Shown: positions 1 through 7,159, counted from the first letter of the stretch. The stretch: 14,745 nt of DNA from Sulfurovum sp. (GCA_026193735.1 JAPHUJ010000203.1:1-14745); one strand, 5' to 3'. A program made the numbers and translations. The notes: generated from the sequence alone by a model not told the origin.

Positions 1-221
1 CCTGTAATAGGTACTTCTACAAGTACACCCTTCTCCACCATCAAAATAATATTTTTATAGACAGTTGCAAGAGAAAGTGATGGATGTGTCTTGACTACTT
101 TTGCATAGATAGTATCTATAGACATATGTCCATGACTTTCTATACTTTCCAATATATTCATACGTTGAAATGTTGCTTTAAGCCCATTTTCTTTAAGAAG
201 TGTTACATAATCCGTCGCCAT
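1..221 (-). CDS. perR: Fur/PerR-family transcriptional regulator, N-terminal part (runs off the window)
   Basis: The minus-strand frame opens at the ATG at 219-221, stays open to the window edge and gives 73 residues. It starts MATDYVTLLKENGLKATFQR and contains the recognition-helix motif LSLATVYKNI, the hallmark of the Fur-family winged helix. A GAAAGGA ribosome site lies 6 nt upstream. Fur-family proteins are metal-dependent DNA-binding repressors, and the PerR branch senses peroxide through metal-catalysed histidine oxidation. The metal-binding C-terminal half is outside the window, so PerR rather than Fur or Zur is inferred from the adjacent upstream peroxiredoxin gene and from general resemblance to Campylobacter PerR. 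A perfect inverted repeat over its own promoter suggests autoregulation. Family assignment is strong, subfamily moderate. Confidence 0.85.
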   Translation of the reverse strand, partial: MATDYVTLLKENGLKATFQRMNILESIESHGHMSIDTIYAKVVKTHPSLSLATVYKNIILMVEKGVLVEVPIT

Positions 222-233
222 ATTTATCCTTTC

Positions 234-275
234 AATATATACATAAAATCATCATTATAAATTTATGTATATATT
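234..275 (-). promoter_or_regulatory. perR promoter with operator-like inverted repeat
   Basis: A perfect -10 hexamer TATAAT lies on the minus strand at 254-259, about 33 nt before the perR ATG. No convincing -35 is seen, which is common in Campylobacterota. A perfect 14-bp inverted repeat frames it: AATATATACATAAA at 234-247 and its reverse complement at 262-275, separated by 14 nt. With a start site near 247, one arm would be upstream and untranscribed and the other around +1, so a DNA operator is more likely than an RNA hairpin. An operator for PerR itself is inference. Confidence 0.5.
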
Positions 276-296
276 CCCACGAAAACCGTGGGAATA
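272..296 (-). terminator. Hairpin downstream of the peroxiredoxin gene, probable terminator
   Basis: A 10-bp perfect stem (272-281 with 287-296, core ATTCCCACG/CGTGGGAAT) with a 5-nt loop starts about 13 nt after the peroxiredoxin stop codon. It is the most GC-rich element of this intergenic region. In the minus-strand transcript only a mixed A/U stretch follows it, not a clean U run, so termination may be partial or the hairpin may be a 3' stabiliser. The outer 4 nt overlap one arm of the perR inverted repeat. Confidence 0.5.
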
Positions 297-309
297 AAAA
301 CTCTGAAGC

Positions 310-906
310 TTATAGTTCTTCAGCGTGTTTAGCAAGATAATCAGCAACACCTTCAGTGTCTGCTTTCATACCTTCGTCACCTTTTACCCAACCAGCAGGA
401 CACACTTCACCATGCTCGTTAGTAAATAACATAGTATCTACCATTCTGATCATCTCATCAATGTTTCTACCTAATGGAAGGTCATTGATCACTGCATGTC
501 TTACTGTACCATCAGCATCAATAAGGAATGACCCTCTAAGTGCTACAGCTTCGTCAAGAAGAACATCATAATCTCTAGCGATTTGTTTATTCAGGTCAGC
601 AACCAGTGGAAAATCAACTCTACCGATACCACCTTCGGCTACAGGAGTTTCTCTCCATGCAAAGTGTGAGAATTGGCTATCTACAGATACACCAATGATA
701 TTTACACCTCTTTCTCTAAACTCTGCTGCTCTGTGTGAAAATGCAATAATTTCTGATGGACATACAAATGTAAAGTCAAGTGGATAGAAAAAAAGTACCG
801 CACCTTTTTCACCAAGGTTTTCCATAAGATTAAAACCATCTACAATTTGACCATTCGCAAGTACAGCTGTTGCTGTGAAATCTGGAGCTTTTTTAGTTAC
901 TAACAT
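310..906 (-). CDS. Typical 2-Cys peroxiredoxin (AhpC/Prx1 type)
   Basis: This is a cytoplasmic thiol peroxidase that reduces hydrogen peroxide, organic peroxides and peroxynitrite. At 198 aa it has the full usual length. The peroxidatic site is PLDFTFVC (P42, T46, C49). The resolving cysteine is C169 in HGEVCPAGW, and the conserved active-site arginine is R124 in RGSF. The loop GGIG (92-95) resembles the GG(L/I)G motif of overoxidation-sensitive enzymes, but the C-terminal YF partner is YL here (190-191). ATG at 906 is supported by TTTAAGGAAAT just upstream. The nearest neighbour downstream is a PerR-like regulator, which fits oxidative-stress control. Whether its reductant is AhpF, thioredoxin or another protein cannot be told from this window. 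Confidence 0.96.
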   Translation of the reverse strand: MLVTKKAPDFTATAVLANGQIVDGFNLMENLGEKGAVLFFYPLDFTFVCPSEIIAFSHRAAEFRERGVNIIGVSVDSQFSHFAWRETPVAEGGIGRVDFPLVADLNKQIARDYDVLLDEAVALRGSFLIDADGTVRHAVINDLPLGRNIDEMIRMVDTMLFTNEHGEVCPAGWVKGDEGMKADTEGVADYLAKHAEEL

Positions 907-915
907 GTTATTTCC

Positions 916-969
916 TTAAAGATAATTTTTATTAACAACAAAATTTTATCATATTATCTTTAAAGAGAA
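916..969 (-). promoter_or_regulatory. Peroxiredoxin promoter with operator-like palindromes
   Basis: On the minus strand an extended -10, TGATAAAAT, lies at 943-951. An 11-bp perfect inverted repeat flanks it: TTAAAGATAAT at 916-926 and ATTATCTTTAA at 953-963 on the plus strand. The outer arm is also the core of a 16-bp palindrome with one mismatched pair (954-969, centre CTTTAAAG), which would overlay the -35 area. The inner arm lies in the leader just before the Shine-Dalgarno. These are plausible PerR/Fur-type sites, although they do not match the Bacillus PerR box exactly. Confidence 0.45.
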
Positions 970-975
970 GTTAAA

Positions 976-2796
976 TTAAAAAGGCAGCAATCCAAACTTT
1001 TTAATAAATGCCTCATCTATATCGATAAGCCCTTTTTCCTGAAGCATATCAAGTACCTCTTTTGTACAGAAAGTGTCACCAGGCCATTCCCTTTCATAGC
1101 CGTCCACTTCACTCTTATTAGTCGCATCTATGGCTATAAATGGTGCAAGTGTGACATCCCGACTTGCATCAATATTGTTTACTATACGCCAGATAAGCAT
1201 ATAGGCATCTTTCAAATCGTTATTTATATTATCTACAATAATGAGTAATTTGATATGTTTTTTTAAGACTTTAAGTTTTTTAATAAGCTTAAGTTGAGAC
1301 TTTTTCTTGTCAACAGCAATGACACAGACGGGTGTTTTAGTCTTTTTCATGTATTGCTTAAGTCCAACTACCCTAGCACTAATCTCCTGCATCTTCTCAA
1401 GTAGATCTTTGTCTGAAAGTAATTCTTCTACACCATTCTCTACTTCATCCCCTGTTGCATCCACGCCCAGTTTCCCACCGACAAACTGTTCTGATGAAGA
1501 GTGGTCAAGGTGATCAACAATACCTTGTGTGATGAGTACTTTATTCTTATCGAGTCTATTAAGTATATGCTTGGCTAACGCTTCACTCTCTTCAAGCTCA
1601 GGTGCATCTTCTCCTACGAAAAGTGCATGTTTTACAAAGCTCATCTGTCCTACACCCCAAAATGCATGCATAAACTGCTGTGCATGTCCAGGATAGAGTG
1701 TTTTCATCTTAGCCAGAATAAGGTTATGAAACACCCCATTTTCAGGCATGTTGTAGTCTATAAGGTCTGGTGCCATAGGCTTAAGCATCGGTAAAAAAAT
1801 ACGTTCTGTGGCCCAACCCATATACTTGTCTTCCAATGGTGGTTTCCCTACCACAGTAGCTTGAAATACAGGATTCTTTTTCATCGTGATCGTCTCTACA
1901 TCCATCACAGGAAAAGGCTCTTTAAGTGTGTAGTATCCCGTATGATCACCAAATGGCCCTTCTATCTCCATGAGTTCAGGGTCAACAAAACCTTCTATGA
2001 CCACATCTACATCACGTGGGATATAAATGTCATTGGTGATGGATTTTACCAGTTGTGCATTTTTGTTACGTACAAAACCATAAAGCAACATCTCAAACAT
2101 CCCATGAGGCATCGGAGCCTGTCCACACCAAATATAAAGAGGGTCACCACCGATAGCAACTGTTACAGGCATTTTTTTTCCTGCCCTTTGGTACTGGTCA
2201 AAAAAGTGAGAAGCATCTTTATGTATCTGCCAGTGCATACCCAGTCTATTTTTATCATACTGCTGAAGTCTGTACATTCCAAGATTTTGCATCTCTCCAT
2301 CAAGACTCTGTGTATAGACCTGTCCCATCGTGATAAAAGGACCACCATCTTCTTCCCAGGTTTTGAGTATAGGCAACATGTCAAGATCCACCTCTTCTTT
2401 AGGAATGATAACTTCTTGACACTCCCCTTTAAAATTTAAACGTTTTGGAAAAACATTTTTAAGTGAGAAAAGTTTTGGGATCATTGCCAACTTAGCTTTA
2501 AGCCCTTTGGGTGGTTTTAGTTTAAGAAGTTCTCCTATCCCCTCTGCGACTTCATCAGGATGTTTACCAAAGATCTTTTCAGTCAGTTCTTTGTTTGCAA
2601 AGATATTCATAAGTACCGGCATATCATATTCTATGCCTTTGGCCTTATTAATAGGCTTGGTAAAAAGGATAGGACGAGAATCATCTGTTTTGACTTCTAT
2701 ATACGCTACATGGGGAATCTCAAGCTCCACATCAAGTGCATCATCTATGATCTTTAAATTGCCATTTTCCTTAAGCCATTCTACGACATTTTGCAT
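976..2796 (-). CDS. ubiD: UbiD-family prenylated-FMN decarboxylase, probable menaquinone-pathway enzyme
   Basis: UbiD enzymes remove a carboxyl group from aromatic or alpha,beta-unsaturated acids using prenylated FMN made by UbiX. The 606-aa protein carries the family's conserved stretches: NLGMYRLQ (N171, R176) at the cofactor site, QAPMPHG (226-232) and the catalytic EGPFGDHTGYY (279-289). It is longer than E. coli UbiD (497 aa); the C-terminal extension from about 490 is Lys/Leu-rich and then mixed. Campylobacterota make menaquinone by the futalosine pathway, where a UbiD homologue (MqnL) decarboxylates 1,4-dihydroxy-6-naphthoate, so that role is more likely than ubiquinone synthesis; this is family knowledge, not visible here. 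ATG at 2796 has GAGGA 8 nt upstream. The gene precedes the peroxiredoxin gene, which has its own promoter. Confidence 0.93.
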   Translation of the reverse strand: MQNVVEWLKENGNLKIIDDALDVELEIPHVAYIEVKTDDSRPILFTKPINKAKGIEYDMPVLMNIFANKELTEKIFGKHPDEVAEGIGELLKLKPPKGLKAKLAMIPKLFSLKNVFPKRLNFKGECQEVIIPKEEVDLDMLPILKTWEEDGGPFITMGQVYTQSLDGEMQNLGMYRLQQYDKNRLGMHWQIHKDASHFFDQYQRAGKKMPVTVAIGGDPLYIWCGQAPMPHGMFEMLLYGFVRNKNAQLVKSITNDIYIPRDVDVVIEGFVDPELMEIEGPFGDHTGYYTLKEPFPVMDVETITMKKNPVFQATVVGKPPLEDKYMGWATERIFLPMLKPMAPDLIDYNMPENGVFHNLILAKMKTLYPGHAQQFMHAFWGVGQMSFVKHALFVGEDAPELEESEALAKHILNRLDKNKVLITQGIVDHLDHSSSEQFVGGKLGVDATGDEVENGVEELLSDKDLLEKMQEISARVVGLKQYMKKTKTPVCVIAVDKKKSQLKLIKKLKVLKKHIKLLIIVDNINNDLKDAYMLIWRIVNNIDASRDVTLAPFIAIDATNKSEVDGYEREWPGDTFCTKEVLDMLQEKGLIDIDEAFIKKFGLLPF

Positions 2797-2821
2797 TTAT
2801 TATCCTCAATTTTTCTAAAAT

Positions 2822-2827
2822 ATTATA
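2822..2827 (-). promoter_or_regulatory. ubiD promoter -10 box
   Basis: The minus-strand sequence TAGATATAAT holds a perfect TATAAT at 2822-2827, about 25 nt before the ubiD ATG, giving a short leader that contains the GAGGA ribosome site. No clear -35 is seen. It faces away from the plus-strand promoter at about 2860 in the same divergent intergenic region (2797-2894). Confidence 0.5.
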
Positions 2828-2859
2828 TCTATAAAGTAATTTACACTAGATGATTATGG

Positions 2860-2883
2860 TATGATAATAAAAAGTATGTAAGG
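2860..2883 (+). promoter_or_regulatory. Promoter -10 and ribosome site of the first AsmA-like gene
   Basis: TATGATA at 2860-2866, in the context TATGGTATGATA, is a plausible -10. AAGG at 2880-2883 is the ribosome site, 11 nt before the ATG at 2895. The second paralogous gene has the near-identical arrangement TATGCTATGATA and AAGG, 12 nt before its ATG. The similarity suggests the two control regions share ancestry. Confidence 0.45.
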
Positions 2884-2894
2884 ACATTTTGCCT

Positions 2895-5564
2895 ATGTCA
2901 GCTATTATAAAATATTTTATTTTTATTATAATATTTATCTCACTTATACTTTTTTCACTTGTTTACACGCCTTTTGGTAATAAACTGATATATAGCGCCG
3001 TTGGTTACACACTTAGTAAAAAAACTGACTTAAAGGTTGAAGTTCAATCTATAAACGTACACCAGTATCCTTATCTTGTAGTAGATATGGTTGTTGAACA
3101 AAAATATAACCTTGAACTTAAAGGTACCTTTTATAACAATCATATTGACATGGATTACAGACTTACAAGCAACTGTCTTCAAAATGATATCTGTACTATC
3201 GATGATGAGATTGTTGTTCTGGGACACATAAATGGTCCATTGGGAGATATCCACGTCACTGGAGAAGGAAAAGCACTTGAAGGTAATGTCAGCTATGTTT
3301 TGATGAAACATGATGATACGTTTAAAGATGTGAACTTTATGCTGAATGATGTAAATTCAAGCAAACTTTTTACACTTCTTGGTCAAACCGCTATTTTTAA
3401 AGGTAAGGCCAATGCCCACATACTTTTTGACCACATAGGGGAAAACAGTAAAACAGGTAAGATACTTTATGATGTCAAAGACAAAGATTTTTCTGGTTTA
3501 CACATCGATCTACATGCCCAAATAGATATACATGATGCAAACCAGACATTTATCATCGATGTCACTGCACCAGAGTTAACAGTGCATCTTACTAAAGGAC
3601 AATATGATGAAGAGAGGAAATATGCACATGCATTTTATGCTCTGAACATCAAAGACTTAAGTCATTTAGAGCATATTTTAGGTCACAAATTCATAGGTCC
3701 GTTTTATGCCTTTGGCGAGATAGAATATGACAAACATATCATAATCAAAGGGCTTTCTAAAAGCTTTGACGGGTTGCTTGACTTTCTGTATGAAAAAGAC
3801 GTATTACAAGTCAATTTAAAGGATATTCCTTTCAGAAATATCACGCAACAACTCGCTTATAAAGCTCCTCTTGATGCCAACATAACAGGACAGATCGAAT
3901 ATCATTTTATTGACAAGCGTATCACAGCTAAGACAAAACTCAAAAATGCAAGGTTCCTACCTACAGAACTTCTCGATACACTTTCCCAGAAATCCGGTAT
4001 TAATATATCACAGGAAGTTTTTGATGACAGTAGTTTGGACCTCACCTATAAAGACGATATTTTATCTGGTGATATAAAGTTTGCAAATACAAAAAATCAT
4101 TTGTTGTTACGCGATACAACAGTAAATCCTGCAAAAAAATCTATTAATAGCTATATTGATCTACAAATACAAAAACATAAAATTGCAGGGAAAACATATA
4201 TTGCAATGCTTGATGATGCTACCCCTATGCAAAACGCACTGCAAGATACATACATTAGATTTGATGGAAAAGTTGACACCCATTACAACCTTAAACTTAA
4301 TGGTCTGGTCAATGACTCTTGGATTAATATGGACTATGCACTTAACGCTGCCCGTTTTCCAAGTCATATCTGTATCATAGAAGATAATGTCGATTTTATG
4401 GGACATATCAATGGTCCTTTTTCTCATTTGCATATTAGTGGACAAGGAAAAGCACTTGATGGTAATGTAAGCTATGAGGGCATTAAAATTAATGATACAT
4501 TGGAAAACTTCACCTTTACAATGAATAATATCCATGCATTAAAACTTTCCACGCTTCTTGGTAAACCTTCCTTTCCTAAAGGGAGAGCCGATATGCAAGC
4601 AAATTTTAAGTATCTAAGTAAAGATAACAAGAAAGGTACGTTTACGTACATACTTAAAAAAGGTACATTTTCTAAACTTCCTTTTACTTTACATACACAG
4701 ATAAATGTGGATAATGCGAAGAAAACCTTTACTGCGGAGATGACCCTGGCAAATGCCAAGATCAATATCACAAAAGGTTCACATGATTCAGACAAAAATA
4801 TCACAAGTGCTTTTTATGTCATCGATGTGAAAGATCTGTCAAAGTTTGAAGCACTTTTTGGCTTCAAATACCAAGGACCATTCTACGCGATGGGAGAAGC
4901 AACCCATAACAAACATCTAAAGATACAAGGACTTTCTAAAACATTTGGAGGCATGCTTGATTTTGTTTATGAAAAAGACAAATTGCACATAGAGCTGGAT
5001 GCTGTCTCATTTAAACAGTTTATGATGTTGTTTCCCTACCCTCTGATGTTAGATGCCAAAACCACAGGTTACATCAATTATGACTTTATAAAAAAGAGTA
5101 TGATCGTTAAGACCAAACTGAACAAGGCAAAGTTTTTACATACAGATCTGGTCAGTAATATTTATAAAAAAGCTAACGTAAATATGCTTGTAGAAGAATT
5201 TGATGATAGTAGTTTAGAGGCGAGTTACCAGAATGGTATTTTACTTGGAGACTTAAAACTTACCAATGAAACAAGCTCTTTTTCTCTCACACATACAGAA
5301 CTGAATTCTGAAAAAAACACTATTAATGCATACTTTGCCCTTAAAATGCAAAACCAGGAATTTTCAGGGAAAGTGTATGGCTCACTCGATGATCCAGAAA
5401 TAAACTTGGACATGCAAAAACTCATCCAACACAAAATGGATCAACAGTTAGACTCAATGATGGGAAAAGAAAACCGTGAAATGATGGAAAGTATGCCTAT
5501 GGGTGGTACAGCAAAAGATGTTGCAACAGGTACAGCTGCAGGTTTTATGAAAATATTTTTTTAA
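2895..5564 (+). CDS. Large membrane-anchored AsmA/TamB-like protein with two internal modules, function unknown
   Basis: I do not recognise a named family. The 889-aa protein begins with a hydrophobic anchor (residues about 5-25) and the phrase YTPFGNKLIY, typical of AsmA-like envelope proteins. The rest is a beta-strand-rich extracytoplasmic region. Two modules of about 375 residues repeat: 71-444 and 464-836. Shared landmarks are GHINGP, G(K/E)GKAL(D/E)GNVSY, GPFYA(F/M)GE, GLSK and DDSSL. The C-terminal phrase FSGKVYGSLDDPEINLD is like the AsmA/TamB C-terminal signature. C94 and C100 in module 1 could form a disulfide; module 2 keeps only C493. A TTG at 2889 is an alternative start, but ATG 2895 aligns exactly with the paralogue's start. 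A Gly/Met-rich tail ends in FF. AsmA-like proteins act in envelope biogenesis or lipid transport; a similar role here is inference. Confidence 0.8.
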   Translation: MSAIIKYFIFIIIFISLILFSLVYTPFGNKLIYSAVGYTLSKKTDLKVEVQSINVHQYPYLVVDMVVEQKYNLELKGTFYNNHIDMDYRLTSNCLQNDICTIDDEIVVLGHINGPLGDIHVTGEGKALEGNVSYVLMKHDDTFKDVNFMLNDVNSSKLFTLLGQTAIFKGKANAHILFDHIGENSKTGKILYDVKDKDFSGLHIDLHAQIDIHDANQTFIIDVTAPELTVHLTKGQYDEERKYAHAFYALNIKDLSHLEHILGHKFIGPFYAFGEIEYDKHIIIKGLSKSFDGLLDFLYEKDVLQVNLKDIPFRNITQQLAYKAPLDANITGQIEYHFIDKRITAKTKLKNARFLPTELLDTLSQKSGINISQEVFDDSSLDLTYKDDILSGDIKFANTKNHLLLRDTTVNPAKKSINSYIDLQIQKHKIAGKTYIAMLDDATPMQNALQDTYIRFDGKVDTHYNLKLNGLVNDSWINMDYALNAARFPSHICIIEDNVDFMGHINGPFSHLHISGQGKALDGNVSYEGIKINDTLENFTFTMNNIHALKLSTLLGKPSFPKGRADMQANFKYLSKDNKKGTFTYILKKGTFSKLPFTLHTQINVDNAKKTFTAEMTLANAKINITKGSHDSDKNITSAFYVIDVKDLSKFEALFGFKYQGPFYAMGEATHNKHLKIQGLSKTFGGMLDFVYEKDKLHIELDAVSFKQFMMLFPYPLMLDAKTTGYINYDFIKKSMIVKTKLNKAKFLHTDLVSNIYKKANVNMLVEEFDDSSLEASYQNGILLGDLKLTNETSSFSLTHTELNSEKNTINAYFALKMQNQEFSGKVYGSLDDPEINLDMQKLIQHKMDQQLDSMMGKENREMMESMPMGGTAKDVATGTAAGFMKIFF
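3105..4226 (+). repeat. Module 1 of the internal protein duplication
   Basis: Codons 71-444 of the 889-aa gene encode the first of two related modules. The second lies about 393 codons downstream with almost constant offset (Y71/Y464, D440/D832). DNA similarity is still visible, for example GGACA(C/T)AT(A/C)AATGGTCC and GGAAAAGCACTTGA in both copies, so the duplication is not ancient beyond DNA recognition. Confidence 0.85.
4284..5402 (+). repeat. Module 2 of the internal protein duplication
   Basis: Codons 464-836 repeat module 1. The first cysteine of the module-1 pair (C94) is replaced by arginine (R487). A linker of about 20 residues joins the modules. Module 2 runs into the AsmA-like C-terminal phrase, which is degenerate in module 1 (AGKTYIAMLDDATP). 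Confidence 0.85.
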
Positions 5565-5602
5565 ACCATTTAGCATTTGATTCATATTCATTAACAATAT
5601 GC

Positions 5603-5629
5603 TATGATACAAAAGAAAAATACATAAGG
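5603..5629 (+). promoter_or_regulatory. Promoter -10 and ribosome site of the second AsmA-like gene
   Basis: TATGATA at 5603-5609 and AAGG at 5626-5629 precede the ATG at 5642, in the 77-nt gap after the first gene. The arrangement mirrors that before the first gene. No convincing terminator separates the two genes, so read-through plus an internal promoter is possible. Confidence 0.4.
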
Positions 5630-5641
5630 TCCTCTCTAAGT

Positions 5642-7132
5642 ATGTCTACTTTTTTAAAATCACTTGTTTATCTTATAGTTTTTATTTCTATCGGACTTTT
5701 TTACCTCTTCTATACCTCTCTAGGCAATAAACATCTTTATGATCTTGTAAGTTATACACTTAGTCAAAAATCAGATTTGCATATCGACGTTAAATCAATA
5801 GATCTAGATCAATATCCCCATGTTGTCATTGAAATGAATATAGAAAAAAAAGCCAAACTTATACTTAATGGCCTTATAACCACCAATTCTATCGATATGG
5901 ATTACATACTTACAAGTAAGTGCATTGCAAGTGATGTATGTGAAATTAATGATGACATCGATATAGATGGGCATATCAATGGACCATATTCTCGTATGCA
6001 GGTGCAAGGAAAAGGCAAAGCGTTAGATGGCCATGTCAACTACAATGCTCTAAAGTTTACAGAAAAAGTAAAAGATCTAAACCTCACTATGAATGATATC
6101 AATTCAACCAAACTTTTTACCCTGATGGGTTACGATGCACTCATCAAAGGGAAAGCCGATGTAGATGTCAATTTTAAATTAATGGAAAAAGACAACATAC
6201 AAGGTTCATTTAGCTATGACGTAAAAGACAATAACTTTTCCGGATTACCTTTAAATCTACATACTAAAGTAAATTTAGAAGGTATGAAACATACCTTTCT
6301 TGCAGATATCACTTCACCTTACTTAAAACTCAATATTTCAAACGGACAGTATGACCAAGATACAAAACTTGCAAAAGCATTTTATATCCTTGATATAAAA
6401 GACTTATCAAAGCTAGCAACCCTTTTAGGGAATAAATACTTAGGTCCATTTTATGCCATGGGAGAAATGACATATGACAAGTTTTTAAGTATCAGTGGTC
6501 TTTCCAAATCCTATGGTGGGATGTTGGATTATCTTTTTGAAAAAGATGGCTTGCATATAAAATTAGAAGCTGTTTCTTTCATGGATTTCATGAAAATATT
6601 CCCTTATCCACCAATGCTTGATGCAGATGCCACAGGTGACATATATTACAATTTTATACAAGAAACCCTGGTAGTGAACACAAAACTCAACAATGCAAAA
6701 GTGATACATACTGACCTTGTAAATGTTATCCGTCAAAAATCCGGTGTCAACTTGTTACAGGAAACCTTTAATAACAGTAATTTAGATGCCACGTATCATA
6801 AAGGAATACTCTTAGGAGACTTAAAACTTGCGAACAATGAGAATCACCTCTTTTTAACAAGTACAAAAATGGATACTAATAATCATACCATCAATGCATA
6901 TTTTGACTTTAAAGTACAGGAGCAGGAATTCTCAGGAAAAGTGTATGGATCACTGGGGGATCCTGATGTCAATCTCGATTTACAAAAACTGATAAAGTAT
7001 CAAATGGAAAAACAGTTAGATGCGATTATGGGGAAAGGAACCACTAAAGCTATGAGAAGCATACCCATGGAGGGTACAGCAGAAGATATGGCAACAGGAG
7101 CCGCATCAACTTTTATGGGAATGTTCTTTTAA
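5642..7132 (+). CDS. Membrane-anchored AsmA/TamB-like protein, single-module paralogue, function unknown
   Basis: The 496-aa protein aligns from its first residue with the preceding gene product: MSTFLKSLVYLIVFISIGLF as membrane anchor, then YTSLGNKHLY, and a single module at about 71-440. It has the same landmarks (GHINGP, GKGKALDG, GPFYAMGE, GLSKSYGGMLD) and the C-terminal phrase FSGKVYGSLGDPDVNLD. C94 and C100 are at the same positions as in module 1 of its neighbour. Its N-terminal half looks closer to module 1 and its C-terminal half closer to module 2, suggesting origin through recombination. The Gly/Met-rich tail ends in GMFF. It is transcribed convergently with hemC, with only 27 nt between their ends. 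An envelope role is inferred; no enzyme motif is seen. Confidence 0.8.
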   Translation: MSTFLKSLVYLIVFISIGLFYLFYTSLGNKHLYDLVSYTLSQKSDLHIDVKSIDLDQYPHVVIEMNIEKKAKLILNGLITTNSIDMDYILTSKCIASDVCEINDDIDIDGHINGPYSRMQVQGKGKALDGHVNYNALKFTEKVKDLNLTMNDINSTKLFTLMGYDALIKGKADVDVNFKLMEKDNIQGSFSYDVKDNNFSGLPLNLHTKVNLEGMKHTFLADITSPYLKLNISNGQYDQDTKLAKAFYILDIKDLSKLATLLGNKYLGPFYAMGEMTYDKFLSISGLSKSYGGMLDYLFEKDGLHIKLEAVSFMDFMKIFPYPPMLDADATGDIYYNFIQETLVVNTKLNNAKVIHTDLVNVIRQKSGVNLLQETFNNSNLDATYHKGILLGDLKLANNENHLFLTSTKMDTNNHTINAYFDFKVQEQEFSGKVYGSLGDPDVNLDLQKLIKYQMEKQLDAIMGKGTTKAMRSIPMEGTAEDMATGAASTFMGMFF

Positions 7133-7159
7133 GAGAAAAGTCGTCGCTTTCAGATTAAA

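Noticed and set aside
1861..2439. 192-codon plus-strand open frame inside ubiD
   Set aside because: It is antisense to the strongly conserved UbiD core, its product has no recognisable motif, and its composition fits an antisense shadow.
2889..2894. TTG start two codons upstream of the first AsmA-like gene
   Set aside because: The ribosome-site spacing is acceptable, but ATG 2895 aligns exactly with the start of the paralogue, whose own spacing is also long. TTG cannot be excluded.
4161..4804. Minus-strand open frames of 110-124 codons within the first AsmA-like gene
   Set aside because: They are antisense to a long, clearly repeated coding region and have no recognisable protein features.
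5565..5612. Possible terminator after the first AsmA-like gene (AGCATTTG ... CAATATGCT)
   Set aside because: The stem is bulged and weak, with no U run; more likely part of the second gene's promoter region.
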